DNA from: Streptomyces tendae
GTDB lineage: Bacteria > Actinomycetota > Actinomycetes > Streptomycetales > Streptomycetaceae
Direction: 5' to 3'
Assembly: GCF_008632955.1 (NCBI RefSeq)
Contig: NZ_CP043959.1
Location: 2,604,001 to 2,668,000 of the forward strand
Length of the DNA: 64,000 nt
Made by a program: the position numbers and the translations under genes. The notes beneath the pieces were generated by a model. The model made no database searches, had not been told where the DNA came from, and saw nothing but the letters and a program-made list of their open reading frames with translations. Position 1 is the first letter of the stretch. The number at the start of each line of letters is the position of its first letter. This document shows, piece by piece, positions 9,256 through 18,618 of the stretch.

Positions 9256-12200
9256 TCAGCTCAGCAGTTCCACCTCCGTCAGCGTCGCCTCACCGGTCAG
9301 CACCAGCCGGTAGTGCTCGTACGCCTTCGGCACGGCGATCGAGAAGGCGCGGGTCTGCCGGTCCCAGCGGAAGGACTCGTCCGTCCGCCGGTCCAGGTCC
9401 TGCCACGTCGTGCCGTCCGCCGAACCCTGGAGCACCCAGCCGGTGGGCGCCTTGGCGTGGTCGGAGGAGGTCAGCGTGTACTGCACGGCCTTCGCGGCCT
9501 TCTCCACCGGCAGTTCGACCTCGGTCACCGTCGCGCCGGTCGCCGAGGTGTTGTCGAACAGGGGGCCGTCACCCTGCAGCGCGTCCGTGCGGGGCGTGGG
9601 CACCTCGTCGTCCTGTGTGATCGACACCGGCGCCGCGTCCTTGCCGGTGCCCCACGACGACGGGCGCGGGCCCATGTCGAACTCGAGCACCCCGCCCTTG
9701 GCGATCAGCGAGTGCGGCAGCGCCGTGGAGTTCCACTGCTTGCCGTTGACCTTCAGCCTCTGCACGTACACGTTCTTCGTGCTGTTCTTCGGGGCCTTGA
9801 CGACCAGCTCGCGGCCGTTCTCCAGGTGCACGGTGACCTTCGTGAACAGCGGGGAGCCGATGGCGTACTCGCCGCTGCCCATCACCAGGGGGTAGAAGCC
9901 GAGCGAGGAGAACAGGTACCAGGCCGACTGCTCGCCGTTGTCCTCGTCACCGTGGTAGCCCTGCCCGATCTCGCTGCCGGTGTACAGGCGGGACAGCACC
10001 TCGCGCACGTGTCCCTGCGTCTTCCACGGCTGCCCGGCCGCGTCGTACATGTACAGGGCGTGGTGGGCCACCTGGTTGGAGTGGCCGTACATGCCCATCC
10101 GGACGTCGCGCGCCTCGATCATCTCGTGGATGACGCCGCCGTAGGAGCCCTTGAGGTCCGGGGAGGCCGTCTCCGGTGTGGACAGGTACTCGTCGAGCTT
10201 GTCGGCGAGGCCCTTGCGCCCGCCGTACAGGTTGGCGAGGCCCCGGCTGTCCTGCGCGGCGGTGAACGCGTACCCGTACCCGTTGGTCTCGGTGTAGTCG
10301 TAGCCCCAGACCCGGGGGTCGTACTCGGAGGACTTCACCCGCCAGTCGCCCTTGAGGTCACGGCCCTGGAAGAAACCGGCCTCGGAGTCGAACAGGTTGA
10401 CGTAGTCCTGGGCGCGGTTGAGGAAGTACGCGGACTCCTCCTTGTAGCGCTTGTCGCCTGTCTTCCGGTACAGCGCCTCGCCCATCTTGGCGATGCCGTA
10501 GTCGTTGAGGTAGCCCTCCAGGGCCCAGGACAGGCCCTCGTGGGTCTCGGTGCTGGTGTAGCCGAGGAAGGGCGAGGTCGCCATGCCCTTGCGGCCCACC
10601 CCGGACGACGGGGGCACCACGGTGGCGTTCTTCACCGCGGCGTCGTACGCGGCCTTCACGTCGAAGGTGTCGACGCCCTTGACGTAGGCGTCCGCGAACG
10701 CCACGTCCGAGGAGGTGCCGGTCATCAGGTCCGCGTAGCCGGGGGAGGACCAGCGGGAGGTCCAGCCGCCGTCCTTGTAGTGCTGCACGAAGCCGTCGAC
10801 CAGCTCACCGGCCTTGGACGGGGTCAGGAAGGAGTACGCCGGCCAGGTCGTCCGGTAGGTGTCCCAGAAGCCGTTGTTGACGTACACCTTGCCGTCCACG
10901 ATCTTCGCGCCCGTGTGGGTCGGCGTGTCCTGCTCCGGCATCCGCTGGAACGGCGAGGCGTACTTGTGCTTCCCGTCGACCTTCTCGAAGCCCGAGTTCG
11001 GGTACAGGTACAGGCGGTAGAGGCTGGAGTAGAGCGTGGTCAGCTGGTCCGGGGTGGCACCCTCGACCTCGACCTTGCCGAGGATGCGGTCCCACTGGCG
11101 CCGCGCGTCCCGCTTGACCTTGTCGAAGGAGGTCGTGCGGCCGATCTCCTGGCGCAGGTTGTCCTTCGCCTGGTCCACGCCGATCAGCGAGGTGGCCAGG
11201 CGCAGGGTGACCGTGCGGTCCTTGCCCGCGTCGAAGCGCAGGTGGCCCCGCTCGCCCTTGGAGTCGCCGCCGGTGACCTTCTTGTCGAACTCGCCGTAGA
11301 CGAACAGCCGGGTCGCGCCGGTGGACAGGCCGGACTTCACGTCCGAGTAGCCGGTGAAGGAGGAGTCCTCCTTGTTCAGCGTCAGTCCCGCCTGGTCTGT
11401 GACGTTGTCGAAGATCACGCTCGCGTCGTCACCGGGGTAGGTGAACCGCATCATCGCCGCATGGTCCGTCGGCGCCATCTCAGCCTTCACGCCGTTCTCG
11501 AACCGCACCCCGTAGTAGTACGGCCGGGCGGTCTCGTTCTCGTGCCGGAAGGGCAGCGCGCGGGCCTCGCGGCCGGTCTCCGGGGTGCCCTCCGCGGCCG
11601 ACGGCATCACCTGGAAGGTCTGCCGGTCGCCCATCCAGGGGCTCGGCTCGTGGCTCGCGCTGAACGCCTGGATCGTGGTCAGGTTGTCGTCGTTGTTGCC
11701 CGCCGCGTACTCGTACAGCCAGCTGTCGGAACCGGCGTTGGTCACCGGGGTCCAGAAGTTGAAGCCGTGCGGCACGGCCGTCGCGGGGAAGGTGTTGCCG
11801 CGCGAGAAGCTGCCGCTGGAGTTGGTGCCGCGGGTGGTCACCGCGTAGTCGGACAGATGGGCCTTCGGCGGCTCGGGCCGCACCTGCTTCAGCGCCACGT
11901 CGTCCAGCCAGCCGCGGAACTTCGCCGGGCCCTTGGGGGAGTCGTACGCCACCAGGATCCGGTCGACCGTCTTGCCCCTGGCCACCGAGCCGATCCGGGA
12001 GACCACGTTGTTCCACTGGTTGACGTACAGGACCTTGGCGTCGCCCTGCCCGCGCGGGGTGAGCGGGAAGCCGTGCTGGTCGGTGGCGCGCAGGTCGCTC
12101 AGATAGGTGCCGTCGGTGAAGGCGAGGTCGACGGCGACGTTCGTGGCGTCGTAGTCGAGGTCGCCGTCCGCCATCGACGGGAAGACCCGGTACGACAGTT

Positions 12201-13062
12201 GCGTGTCCCGTTCGACCTTCACGTCGACGTCGAACACCTTGTTGTACGAGTAGGCCCGCCCGTCGGCGAGGTGCCGGCCGGCGTAGCGCAGCGCGCGGGT
12301 ACCGGTGAAGCCCGCCCGTGCCTTGGCGGTCGGGGAGCCCGTCGGGCCGCGGTCGACCAGCGACAGCATGTCCTCGGGCACCGGCTCGTCCTCGCCGCCG
12401 GCCGCGAACTGGACGTCGGCGAGCTGCACGAGATCGCCGCTGCCGTTCTTGGTGATCTCCAGCCGGAAGTGGCGGTACTCGCCGACGGCCGCCGCGTCCA
12501 GGGCGTACGTCCTGGTCTGGAAGCGCTCGGTGAACGTCTCGCCGGAGCGGGTGTCGAGGGTCTTCCAGTCCTCGCCGTCGGTGGAGCCCTTGAGGGTCCA
12601 GTCGCGCGGGTCGCGCTCGTCGTGGTCGTTGGCGGAGGTGAGCGCGTAGCGCTGCACCTCGACCGGGGCGTCGAAGTCGAACTCGACCCAGGCGGTGGGC
12701 TCGAAGGCAAGCCACTTGGTGCTCGACAGACTGTCGACGAGGTGCTCCTTCACCTCCCGGCCGGAGGTGTTCTCGGCGCTCGCCCGGACCTCGGTGACGT
12801 GGTCGGTGATGTTGCCCGGGATGCCGGAGCTGTACCCGCCGTTCACCCCCGAGGCGCGCTTGCCGCCGCCCCGCGTGGTCTCGACGGTGTTCAGCCAGTC
12901 CGGCGCGGGCTCACCCGACTCGAACGACGACACGAACTCCCGGTCGGCCTTCGGCGGTGCCGCGGGCAGCGCCACCGCGACGCCCTGCGAACCCGCGGCC
13001 AAGGCGAAGGCGGTCGTCGCGACGACCGCCGAACCCCATCTGTGCCGAACCCTCTGTTGCAT
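9256..13062 (-). CDS. Secreted GH92 alpha-mannosidase
   Basis: A 1268-residue secreted enzyme. Residues 1-32 form a Sec signal peptide. Residues about 100-215 are an F5/8 type C (discoidin-like) carbohydrate-binding module. The GH92 catalytic region starts near 400 (GTNSSGSFSRGNTFP) and ends near 1090. It contains GFWDTYRTTWPAY and, around 1035, GYHGDEDNGEQSAWY, with the acidic residues that bind calcium and activate water in this family. A second F5/8-like module closes the protein. GH92 enzymes are calcium-dependent exo-alpha-mannosidases, mostly alpha-1,2, acting on N-glycans or yeast mannan. It is a lone gene with its own upstream palindrome. Linkage preference cannot be read from sequence. 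Confidence 0.92.
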   Translation of the reverse strand: MQQRVRHRWGSAVVATTAFALAAGSQGVAVALPAAPPKADREFVSSFESGEPAPDWLNTVETTRGGGKRASGVNGGYSSGIPGNITDHVTEVRASAENTSGREVKEHLVDSLSSTKWLAFEPTAWVEFDFDAPVEVQRYALTSANDHDERDPRDWTLKGSTDGEDWKTLDTRSGETFTERFQTRTYALDAAAVGEYRHFRLEITKNGSGDLVQLADVQFAAGGEDEPVPEDMLSLVDRGPTGSPTAKARAGFTGTRALRYAGRHLADGRAYSYNKVFDVDVKVERDTQLSYRVFPSMADGDLDYDATNVAVDLAFTDGTYLSDLRATDQHGFPLTPRGQGDAKVLYVNQWNNVVSRIGSVARGKTVDRILVAYDSPKGPAKFRGWLDDVALKQVRPEPPKAHLSDYAVTTRGTNSSGSFSRGNTFPATAVPHGFNFWTPVTNAGSDSWLYEYAAGNNDDNLTTIQAFSASHEPSPWMGDRQTFQVMPSAAEGTPETGREARALPFRHENETARPYYYGVRFENGVKAEMAPTDHAAMMRFTYPGDDASVIFDNVTDQAGLTLNKEDSSFTGYSDVKSGLSTGATRLFVYGEFDKKVTGGDSKGERGHLRFDAGKDRTVTLRLATSLIGVDQAKDNLRQEIGRTTSFDKVKRDARRQWDRILGKVEVEGATPDQLTTLYSSLYRLYLYPNSGFEKVDGKHKYASPFQRMPEQDTPTHTGAKIVDGKVYVNNGFWDTYRTTWPAYSFLTPSKAGELVDGFVQHYKDGGWTSRWSSPGYADLMTGTSSDVAFADAYVKGVDTFDVKAAYDAAVKNATVVPPSSGVGRKGMATSPFLGYTSTETHEGLSWALEGYLNDYGIAKMGEALYRKTGDKRYKEESAYFLNRAQDYVNLFDSEAGFFQGRDLKGDWRVKSSEYDPRVWGYDYTETNGYGYAFTAAQDSRGLANLYGGRKGLADKLDEYLSTPETASPDLKGSYGGVIHEMIEARDVRMGMYGHSNQVAHHALYMYDAAGQPWKTQGHVREVLSRLYTGSEIGQGYHGDEDNGEQSAWYLFSSLGFYPLVMGSGEYAIGSPLFTKVTVHLENGRELVVKAPKNSTKNVYVQRLKVNGKQWNSTALPHSLIAKGGVLEFDMGPRPSSWGTGKDAAPVSITQDDEVPTPRTDALQGDGPLFDNTSATGATVTEVELPVEKAAKAVQYTLTSSDHAKAPTGWVLQGSADGTTWQDLDRRTDESFRWDRQTRAFSIAVPKAYEHYRLVLTGEATLTEVELLS

Positions 13063-13085
13063 GCGCTCGCACCCTCCCTGCCCTG

Positions 13086-13097
13086 GACAACGTTGTC
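13086..13097. promoter_or_regulatory. Palindromic operator before the GH92 gene
   Basis: GACAACGTTGTC is a perfect 12-bp palindrome with a central CG, the form bound by LacI-family repressors. It lies 23 bp upstream of the mannosidase start. On the minus strand a TTGACA (13142-13147) lies upstream of it and could be the -35. No -10 is convincing. Confidence 0.55.
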
Positions 13098-13671
13098 AAT
13101 TGCAGTGCGCAAGGACCAGTAGTGGGCCAAGTGGCCTTTGATGTCAAGGGGTTGATTGTGGCATTCGCAAGCGATGGTGCGGACATTTCCGTTGCGTAAG
13201 GTGCCCGAGGCTCTTATTTCCGCGAGGTCTCAACTCGGAAAAGACGTAAGGGGAACCTTGCATTCGATCTTGCTCCGTCGGCGTGAAGTGGACTATACCT
13301 GTCGGCACTCCGGGGCAATCTTCACCGCACCCGACCAGTACCAGCCGCACTTCCTGCACGACCCAGCGTGACCCGAACGCGGTGCCGGGAAGGATCCGGT
13401 TCACCGCCTGAGTCCTGGAGAAGGCGAGGACTTGAGCATGGGACCCACTTCCGGCGTAGGCCATTGCGATCTGATCAGGCGGAGTGCGACCGCCGCTCCG
13501 GCACCGGCGACTTCCGTGCCGGCATCGCTCAGCTGATCATCGGCGCCGCACCGCGGCTCCGAAACGACGGCGACAACGCCCCACGTTCGGCCGGTTCAGG
13601 ACCGGTCCGGCCACGGCGGGCGCACACGCAGCACACCCGTACCGAGCCATTCGATCAGTGAGGATGCAGAG
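13098..13671. other. Intergenic region between GH92 and ngcE
   Basis: About 570 bases without a supportable gene, somewhat lower in GC around 13130-13330 and therefore probably regulatory. It contains the mannosidase promoter area, one DasR-like site at 13287-13302, and a long leader before ngcE. Short frames in it lack ribosome binding sites and family resemblance. Confidence 0.5.
13287..13302. promoter_or_regulatory. Candidate DasR-responsive element
   Basis: AGTGGACTATACCTGT matches the DasR palindrome AGTGGTCTAGACCACT at 12 of 16 positions. DasR is the GntR-family repressor of GlcNAc and chitin use, and the next operon encodes an NgcEFG-type transporter. The site is about 370 bp from ngcE, which is further than usual. 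Confidence 0.35.
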
Positions 13672-15081
13672 ATGACCATTCGTGCCGGCTCTCTTGACAG
13701 GCGGACGCTCCTGCGCGGGGCCATCGCCACCGCGGCGATGGGCTCGTTCGCGGTAGCGTGCAGCTCTCCCTCCAGCAAGGACGGGGACGGCGACAGCGGC
13801 CCGAAGGGCGAGAAGAGCGCCACGAATCCGTTCGGTGTCGCCGCGAACTCCACGGTCGAGGCGGCCATCTTCGACGGCGGCTACGGCACCGACTACGTCG
13901 ACTACACCAACCAGGTGCTCGGCAGCCAGGTCAAGGGCCTCAAGGTCCAGGTCAAGCCGGTCGTCGACATCGCCCCCCAGCTCCAGCCCCGCTTCGTCGG
14001 CGGCAATCCGCCGGACCTCATCGACAACTCCGGTGAGGACCAGATCGGCTTCCTGGGCATCCTCGACCAGCTGGAGGAACTCGACGACCTCTTCGAGGCC
14101 AACACCTACGAAGGCAAGAAGATCGCCGACATCGTCTACCCCGGCGTCAAGGCCCCCGGCACGTTCAGGGACAAGTTCGTCGCGCTCAACTACGTGATGA
14201 CCGTGTACGGCGTCTGGTACTCCAAGACGCTCTTCGAGGAGAACGGCTGGACCCCGCCGAAGACCTGGGACGAGGCGCTCGACCTCGGCCAGAAGGCGAA
14301 GAAGAAGGGCAAGTACCTCTTCGTCCACGGCAAGGAGGCGGCGACCTACTACCGCACGCTCCTGATCGACTCGGCGATCAAGGAGGGCGGCGACGAGGTC
14401 CGGCTCGCCCTGGAGAACCTGGAGAAGGGCTGCTGGTCGCACCCGGCCGTCCAGGGCGTCATCAAGGTCATGGAGACCATGGTCAGGCAGAAGATGTTCG
14501 TCCCCGGTGGCTCCGGCACCCAGTTCCAGAAGGCGCAGGCGATCTGGAGCAACGACCAGAAGGCGCTGCTCTACCCGTCCGGTGGCTGGATCGAGAACGA
14601 GATGAAGAAGGCCACGAAGGCGGACTTCCAGATGACCGGATTCCCGTCGATGACGCTCACCGACAAGCCGGCGCTGCCCTACGAGTCGCTCCGCGCGGCC
14701 GCCGGCGAGCCGTTCATCGTGCCCAGGCAGGGCAAGAATCCGGCCGGCGCCAAGGAGGTGCTGCGGGCGATGCTGTCGGAGAAGGCGGCCGCCAACTTCT
14801 CCAGGACGAAGCTGGCCCCGACGATCGTCAAGGGCACCGTGCCCGCCGACGGTTACGGATCGACGGCCCTCGTCTCGCAGACGACGATGCTGGAGGCCGC
14901 GGGCACCAACATCTTCAACTACATGTTCGTCGAGACCTACGGGATGAACACCGACCAGTTGGTGCCGTGGAACTCGTTCCTCGCCGGTGACCTCGACGGC
15001 AAGGGGCTGACCTCGGCCCTGCAGAAGATCTCCGACAAGGTCCGGGAGGACGACTCCGTCGACAAGGTCAAGGTCAGCTAG
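13672..15081 (+). CDS. ngcE: Sugar-binding lipoprotein of an NgcEFG-type transporter
   Basis: A 469-residue extracellular solute-binding lipoprotein (family 1). The signal contains a twin-arginine motif (DRRTLLRG) and ends in the lipobox FAVAC, so it is probably Tat-exported and anchored through the lipidated Cys at about residue 27. The mature part has the usual two-lobe pattern, with VYGVWYSKTLFEENGW in the hinge region. It begins an operon with two permease genes (7-bp gap, then a GTGA overlap). No ATPase gene is present, so the shared ATPase MsiK is the likely energiser. From memory the S. coelicolor counterpart (SCO6005) binds N,N'-diacetylchitobiose with modest affinity. Assignment to this subgroup relies on sequence recall and gene order. 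Confidence 0.8.
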   Translation: MTIRAGSLDRRTLLRGAIATAAMGSFAVACSSPSSKDGDGDSGPKGEKSATNPFGVAANSTVEAAIFDGGYGTDYVDYTNQVLGSQVKGLKVQVKPVVDIAPQLQPRFVGGNPPDLIDNSGEDQIGFLGILDQLEELDDLFEANTYEGKKIADIVYPGVKAPGTFRDKFVALNYVMTVYGVWYSKTLFEENGWTPPKTWDEALDLGQKAKKKGKYLFVHGKEAATYYRTLLIDSAIKEGGDEVRLALENLEKGCWSHPAVQGVIKVMETMVRQKMFVPGGSGTQFQKAQAIWSNDQKALLYPSGGWIENEMKKATKADFQMTGFPSMTLTDKPALPYESLRAAAGEPFIVPRQGKNPAGAKEVLRAMLSEKAAANFSRTKLAPTIVKGTVPADGYGSTALVSQTTMLEAAGTNIFNYMFVETYGMNTDQLVPWNSFLAGDLDGKGLTSALQKISDKVREDDSVDKVKVS

Positions 15082-15088
15082 CACGGCG

Positions 15089-16150
15089 ATGAAGGACACG
15101 ATCCCCACTGCCGAAACCGCGAGCCGTCGGCCCGAGCCGGCCGCTCGCGGTGGGCGGCCACGGCGCCGCAAGCTCACGTTCGACCGGGTGACGTTCTTCC
15201 TCGCGTTCCTCGGTGTCCCGCTGGCCATCTTCGTGATCTTCGTGCTGATCCCGTTCGGCCAGGCGATCTTCTGGGCGATGACCGACTGGCGCGGCTTCAG
15301 CCCGGACTACAACTTCGTCGGCTTCGACAACTTCACGAAGATGTTCCAGGACGACATCTTCCTGAAGGCGTTGCGCAACGTCGCACTCCTCGCGGTCTTC
15401 GTGCCGCTGGTGACGCTGACGCTCGCCCTCGGGGTCGCCGTGGCCATCACCCTGGGAGGACCCGGCAAGGGCCCCGTCCGAGGGATCCGGGGAGCGTCGT
15501 TCTACCGGATCGTCTCGTTCTTCCCCTACGTCGTGCCGGCGATCATCGTCGGTCTGATCTGGGCGCAGATGTACGACCCGAACGCCGGCCTGCTCAACGG
15601 CGTCCTCACGGGCGTCGGCCTCGACCAGTTCGACACGTTCGCGTGGCTGGGCGAGAAGGCGACGGCGATGCCGGCCGTGATGTTCGTCATCATCTGGGGG
15701 CTCGTCGGGTTCTACGCGGTGCTCTTCATCGCCGCGATCAAGGGCGTTCCCGCCGAGCTGTACGAGGCGGCGAGGATCGACGGGGCCGGCCGGTTCCGCA
15801 CCACGATCTCGATCACCCTGCCGGCGATCCGGGACAGCGTGCAGACGGCATACATCTACCTGGGCATCGCCGCCCTCGACGCGTTCGTCTACGTCCAGGC
15901 GATGGTGCCGAACGGCGGCCCGGACAACTCGACCCTGACGATCAGCCAGCGTCTGTTCAACGTCGCTTTCGCCAAGCAGCAGTTCGGCTACGCCACCGCG
16001 ATGGGCGTCGTCCTCGCCGTCGTCACCCTGGTGTTCGCGGCGCTGGTGTTTCTCGTCAACCGCCTCACGGGCGGCGGCGAGCGCGAGACCAAGAGGAAAG
16101 CACCTGGGTCCAGAGCTCGGCGTGCCGCAGCCAAGGGAGGTGCCGGGTGA
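15089..16150 (+). CDS. ngcF: Sugar ABC permease, NgcF-type
   Basis: A 353-residue inner-membrane permease of the MalF class, with about six transmembrane helices after a basic N-terminus (RRRKLTFDRVTFF). The cytoplasmic EAA loop is clear (ELYEAARIDGAGRFRTTISI, about residues 225-244), and this is where the ATPase docks. The basic Ala-rich tail (GSRARRAAAKGGAG) is unstructured. It is translated from the ngcE transcript and overlaps ngcG by four bases. It presumably imports GlcNAc or chitobiose with NgcE and NgcG. Confidence 0.85.
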   Translation: MKDTIPTAETASRRPEPAARGGRPRRRKLTFDRVTFFLAFLGVPLAIFVIFVLIPFGQAIFWAMTDWRGFSPDYNFVGFDNFTKMFQDDIFLKALRNVALLAVFVPLVTLTLALGVAVAITLGGPGKGPVRGIRGASFYRIVSFFPYVVPAIIVGLIWAQMYDPNAGLLNGVLTGVGLDQFDTFAWLGEKATAMPAVMFVIIWGLVGFYAVLFIAAIKGVPAELYEAARIDGAGRFRTTISITLPAIRDSVQTAYIYLGIAALDAFVYVQAMVPNGGPDNSTLTISQRLFNVAFAKQQFGYATAMGVVLAVVTLVFAALVFLVNRLTGGGERETKRKAPGSRARRAAAKGGAG

Positions 16151-17055
16151 GCGTCGTTGCCGCCGACCGGAAGCCGGCCAGTGACCGTGAACCGGCGAGA
16201 GACCGGAGGCTGACGCGCGTCGCCGCGAGCAGCGACCGCAGATTCGCGGCGGTCTCGCACGCCCTGCTGATCCTGTGGTCCGTGATCGTTATCGTGCCCA
16301 TGCTGTGGGTGCTGATGTCGTCGTTCAAATCGACCGGCGAGATCCTTTCGTCGCCGTTCTCGCTGCCGGATCACTGGCGGATCGAGAACTACGCGAACGC
16401 GTGGACCGACGCGAGCATCGGAAGGTATTTCCTGAATTCCGTGATCGTCGTGGTCTCGGCACTGATCCTGGTGATGCTGCTCGGCGCGATGTGTGCCTAC
16501 ATTCTCGCCCGGTTCGAGTTCCCCGGCCGCCGGCTGATCTACTACGTCATGCTCGCCGGTCTGACGTTCCCGGTCTTTCTGGCGATCGTTCCGCTTTTCT
16601 TCCAGTTGCAGAACTTCGGGCTGCTGAACACGCGTCCTGGACTGATCCTCACCTATGTCGCGTTCGCGCTGCCGTTCACGATGTTCTTCCTCTATGCGTT
16701 CTTCCGGTCGCTTCCGCACGACGTGTACGAGGCCGCGCTGATCGACGGTGCCGGGGACTGGCGGGCGTTCTTCCAGGTGATGCTGCCGATGGCCCGTCCG
16801 GGCATGGCGGCAGTGGCGATCTTCAACTTCCTGGGGCTGTGGAACCAGTTCCTGCTGCCGGTGGCGCTCAACACCGACCAGGACATGTGGGTCCTCACCC
16901 AGGGCATGGCCGCCTACGCCTCCTCGCAGGTCTACGACATCGACTACGGCGCGCTGTTCGCGGCGATCGTGATCACGGTGGTGCCCGTACTGATCGTCTA
17001 CTGCGTCTTCCAGCGGCGGATCGCCGGTTCGGTGTCGCAGGGAACCTTCCGCTGA
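16147..17055 (+). CDS. ngcG: Sugar ABC permease, NgcG-type
   Basis: A 302-residue permease of the MalG class. The GTG start overlaps the ngcF stop (GTGA), which indicates coupling. The basic N-terminus (about 1-35) precedes six transmembrane segments. The EAA loop reads VYEAALIDGAGDWRAFFQVM (about residues 195-214). The C-terminal QRRIAGSVSQGTFR is the normal end of the family. It is the last gene of the operon, with a strong terminator 28 bases further on. Confidence 0.85.
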   Translation: MSVVAADRKPASDREPARDRRLTRVAASSDRRFAAVSHALLILWSVIVIVPMLWVLMSSFKSTGEILSSPFSLPDHWRIENYANAWTDASIGRYFLNSVIVVVSALILVMLLGAMCAYILARFEFPGRRLIYYVMLAGLTFPVFLAIVPLFFQLQNFGLLNTRPGLILTYVAFALPFTMFFLYAFFRSLPHDVYEAALIDGAGDWRAFFQVMLPMARPGMAAVAIFNFLGLWNQFLLPVALNTDQDMWVLTQGMAAYASSQVYDIDYGALFAAIVITVVPVLIVYCVFQRRIAGSVSQGTFR

Positions 17056-17083
17056 CGCCCACCGCCGCTCCACCCGTCGTACG

Positions 17084-17129
17084 CAGGGGTCCGGCCCCGG
17101 AGAGACAGCTCTCCGGGGCCGGACCCCTG
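17084..17129 (+). terminator. ngcEFG terminator
   Basis: A 21-bp perfect stem beginning CAGGGGTCCGGCCCCGGAG closes an ACAG loop shortly after the ngcG stop. Confidence 0.92.
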
Positions 17130-17226
17130 TGGCGCACCGCGGGTAGTCGGCCGGACACGGCCTGGAACCGATTTCTGTCAAGGTCTTGACGCCACTGGGC
17201 GATTCAGCGGAGCTTGGACTTCATAA

Positions 17227-17236
17227 CTTGTACAAG
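17227..17236. promoter_or_regulatory. Palindrome upstream of rok7B7
   Basis: CTTGTACAAG is a perfect 10-bp palindrome 48 bp before the ROK gene, in an AT-richer stretch that should hold the promoter. It could be an autoregulatory site. No published consensus is matched. Confidence 0.3.
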
Positions 17237-17284
17237 GCCTCGTCGCCCCATGGTGACGCGGGCCAGGGATGAGGGTGAGAGTCA

Positions 17285-18496
17285 ATGGAGACTCCGGGGT
17301 CGCAGTCGTCGCTGCACCGAGCCAACCTGGAGCGGGTCGTCCGAGCAGTACGTCTGGCGGGTTCCCTGACCCAGGCGGAGATCGCGAGGACGACCGGCCT
17401 GTCCGCGGCCACGGTCTCCAACATCGTCCGGGAACTGAAGGAGGGTGGAACGGTCGAGGTCACCCCCACCTCGTCGGGGGGACGCCGGGCCCGCAGCGTG
17501 TCGCTGAGCGGGGACGCCGGCATCGTGATCGGAGTCGACTTCGGCCACACCCACCTGCGGGTCGCGGTCGGGAACCTCGCCCACCAGGTGCTGGCGGAGG
17601 AGTCCGAGCCGCTGGACGTGGACGCCTCCTCGGCGCAGGGCTTCGACCGGGCGGAACAGCTGGTCAGCAGGCTGATCGAGGCGACCGGGGTGGACCGTTC
17701 CAAGGTCGCCGGGGTGGGTCTCGGCGTGCCCGGCCCGATCGACGTGGAGTCCGGCACCCTGGGGTCCACCGCGATCCTGCCCGGCTGGTCCGGCACCCGG
17801 CCCGCCGAGGAGCTGCGGGGGCGGCTCGGCGTGCCGGTGCACGTGGACAACGACGCCAACCTCGGCGCCCTCGGCGAGATGGTCTGGGGCAGCGGCCGGG
17901 GCGTGCGCGACCTGGCGTACATCAAGGTCGCCAGCGGCGTCGGGGCGGGGCTGGTGATCAGCGGCAAGATCTACCGCGGGCCGGGCGGAACAGCGGGCGA
18001 GATAGGGCATATCACCCTGGATGAGTCGGGTCCGGTCTGCCGCTGCGGCAACCGCGGCTGCCTGGAGACCTTCACGGCCGCGCGCTATGTGCTGCCGCTC
18101 CTCCAGCCCAGCCACGGGACGGACTTGACCATGGAGGGCGTCGTGCGGCTGGCGCGGGACGGCGACCCGGGCTGCCGTCGCGTGATCGCCGACGTGGGGC
18201 GCCATATCGGGTCGGGTGTGGCCAATCTTTGCAACCTGTTGAATCCGAGCCGGGTGGTGCTCGGCGGTGATCTCGCGGAGGCGGGTGAGCTGGTCCTCGG
18301 GCCCATAAGGGAGTCTGTGGGACGCTATGCCATCCCTAGTGCCGCGCGTCAACTGTCCGTGCTTCCCGGGGCACTTGGCGGCCGTGCGGAGGTGCTCGGC
18401 GCCCTCGCCCTGGCGCTGAGCGAAATGGGCGATTCGACCCTTTTGGATGGAACGGCGACGGGGTCCCTCGCCGTGTCCACCCCTGCCTTCACTTAG
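17285..18496 (+). CDS. rok7B7: ROK-family transcriptional regulator Rok7B7
   Basis: A 403-residue regulator. A winged helix (about 10-75, LTQAEIARTTGLSAATVSNI) is followed by a ROK sugar-kinase-like domain. The kinase phosphate loop is changed to DFGHTHL. The substrate Asp is kept in VDNDAN, and the ROK zinc motif CRCGNRGCLE is at about 252-261. The S. coelicolor counterpart, SCO6008, is reported to repress the adjacent xylose transporter and to affect carbon catabolite repression and antibiotic production. Position immediately upstream of xylF agrees. The zinc motif and Asp are retained, but the altered phosphate loop suggests sugar sensing rather than kinase activity. Confidence 0.88.
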   Translation: METPGSQSSLHRANLERVVRAVRLAGSLTQAEIARTTGLSAATVSNIVRELKEGGTVEVTPTSSGGRRARSVSLSGDAGIVIGVDFGHTHLRVAVGNLAHQVLAEESEPLDVDASSAQGFDRAEQLVSRLIEATGVDRSKVAGVGLGVPGPIDVESGTLGSTAILPGWSGTRPAEELRGRLGVPVHVDNDANLGALGEMVWGSGRGVRDLAYIKVASGVGAGLVISGKIYRGPGGTAGEIGHITLDESGPVCRCGNRGCLETFTAARYVLPLLQPSHGTDLTMEGVVRLARDGDPGCRRVIADVGRHIGSGVANLCNLLNPSRVVLGGDLAEAGELVLGPIRESVGRYAIPSAARQLSVLPGALGGRAEVLGALALALSEMGDSTLLDGTATGSLAVSTPAFT

Positions 18497-18502
18497 AGAA
18501 CG

Positions 18503-18520
18503 GATGGCACCGTTGCCATC
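18503..18520. promoter_or_regulatory. Inverted repeat between rok7B7 and xylF
   Basis: GATGGCA-CCGT-TGCCATC is a perfect 7-bp inverted repeat 6 bases after the rok7B7 stop and about 100 bp before xylF. It may be the operator of the xylose operon or a short terminator. Its position before the AT-rich TTAAGGATTTACTTCTTGAC stretch favours an operator. Confidence 0.4.
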
Positions 18521-18618
18521 TCGTTAAGGATTTACTTCTTGACGTCGCACGCGTGGCCGAGTTGACTTCCAGCCACCTCGGCCGCAACGACGCGGCCTCG
18601 TCAGGGAGGTTTGTAGAA

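Noticed and set aside
9244..13122. 1292-codon plus-strand frame opposite GH92
   Set aside because: It is an antisense shadow caused by GC bias; GH92 has a signal peptide and catalytic motifs.
13368..13661. Short frame between GH92 and ngcE
   Set aside because: It is Arg-rich, without a supported start or family, and is better explained as the ngcE leader.
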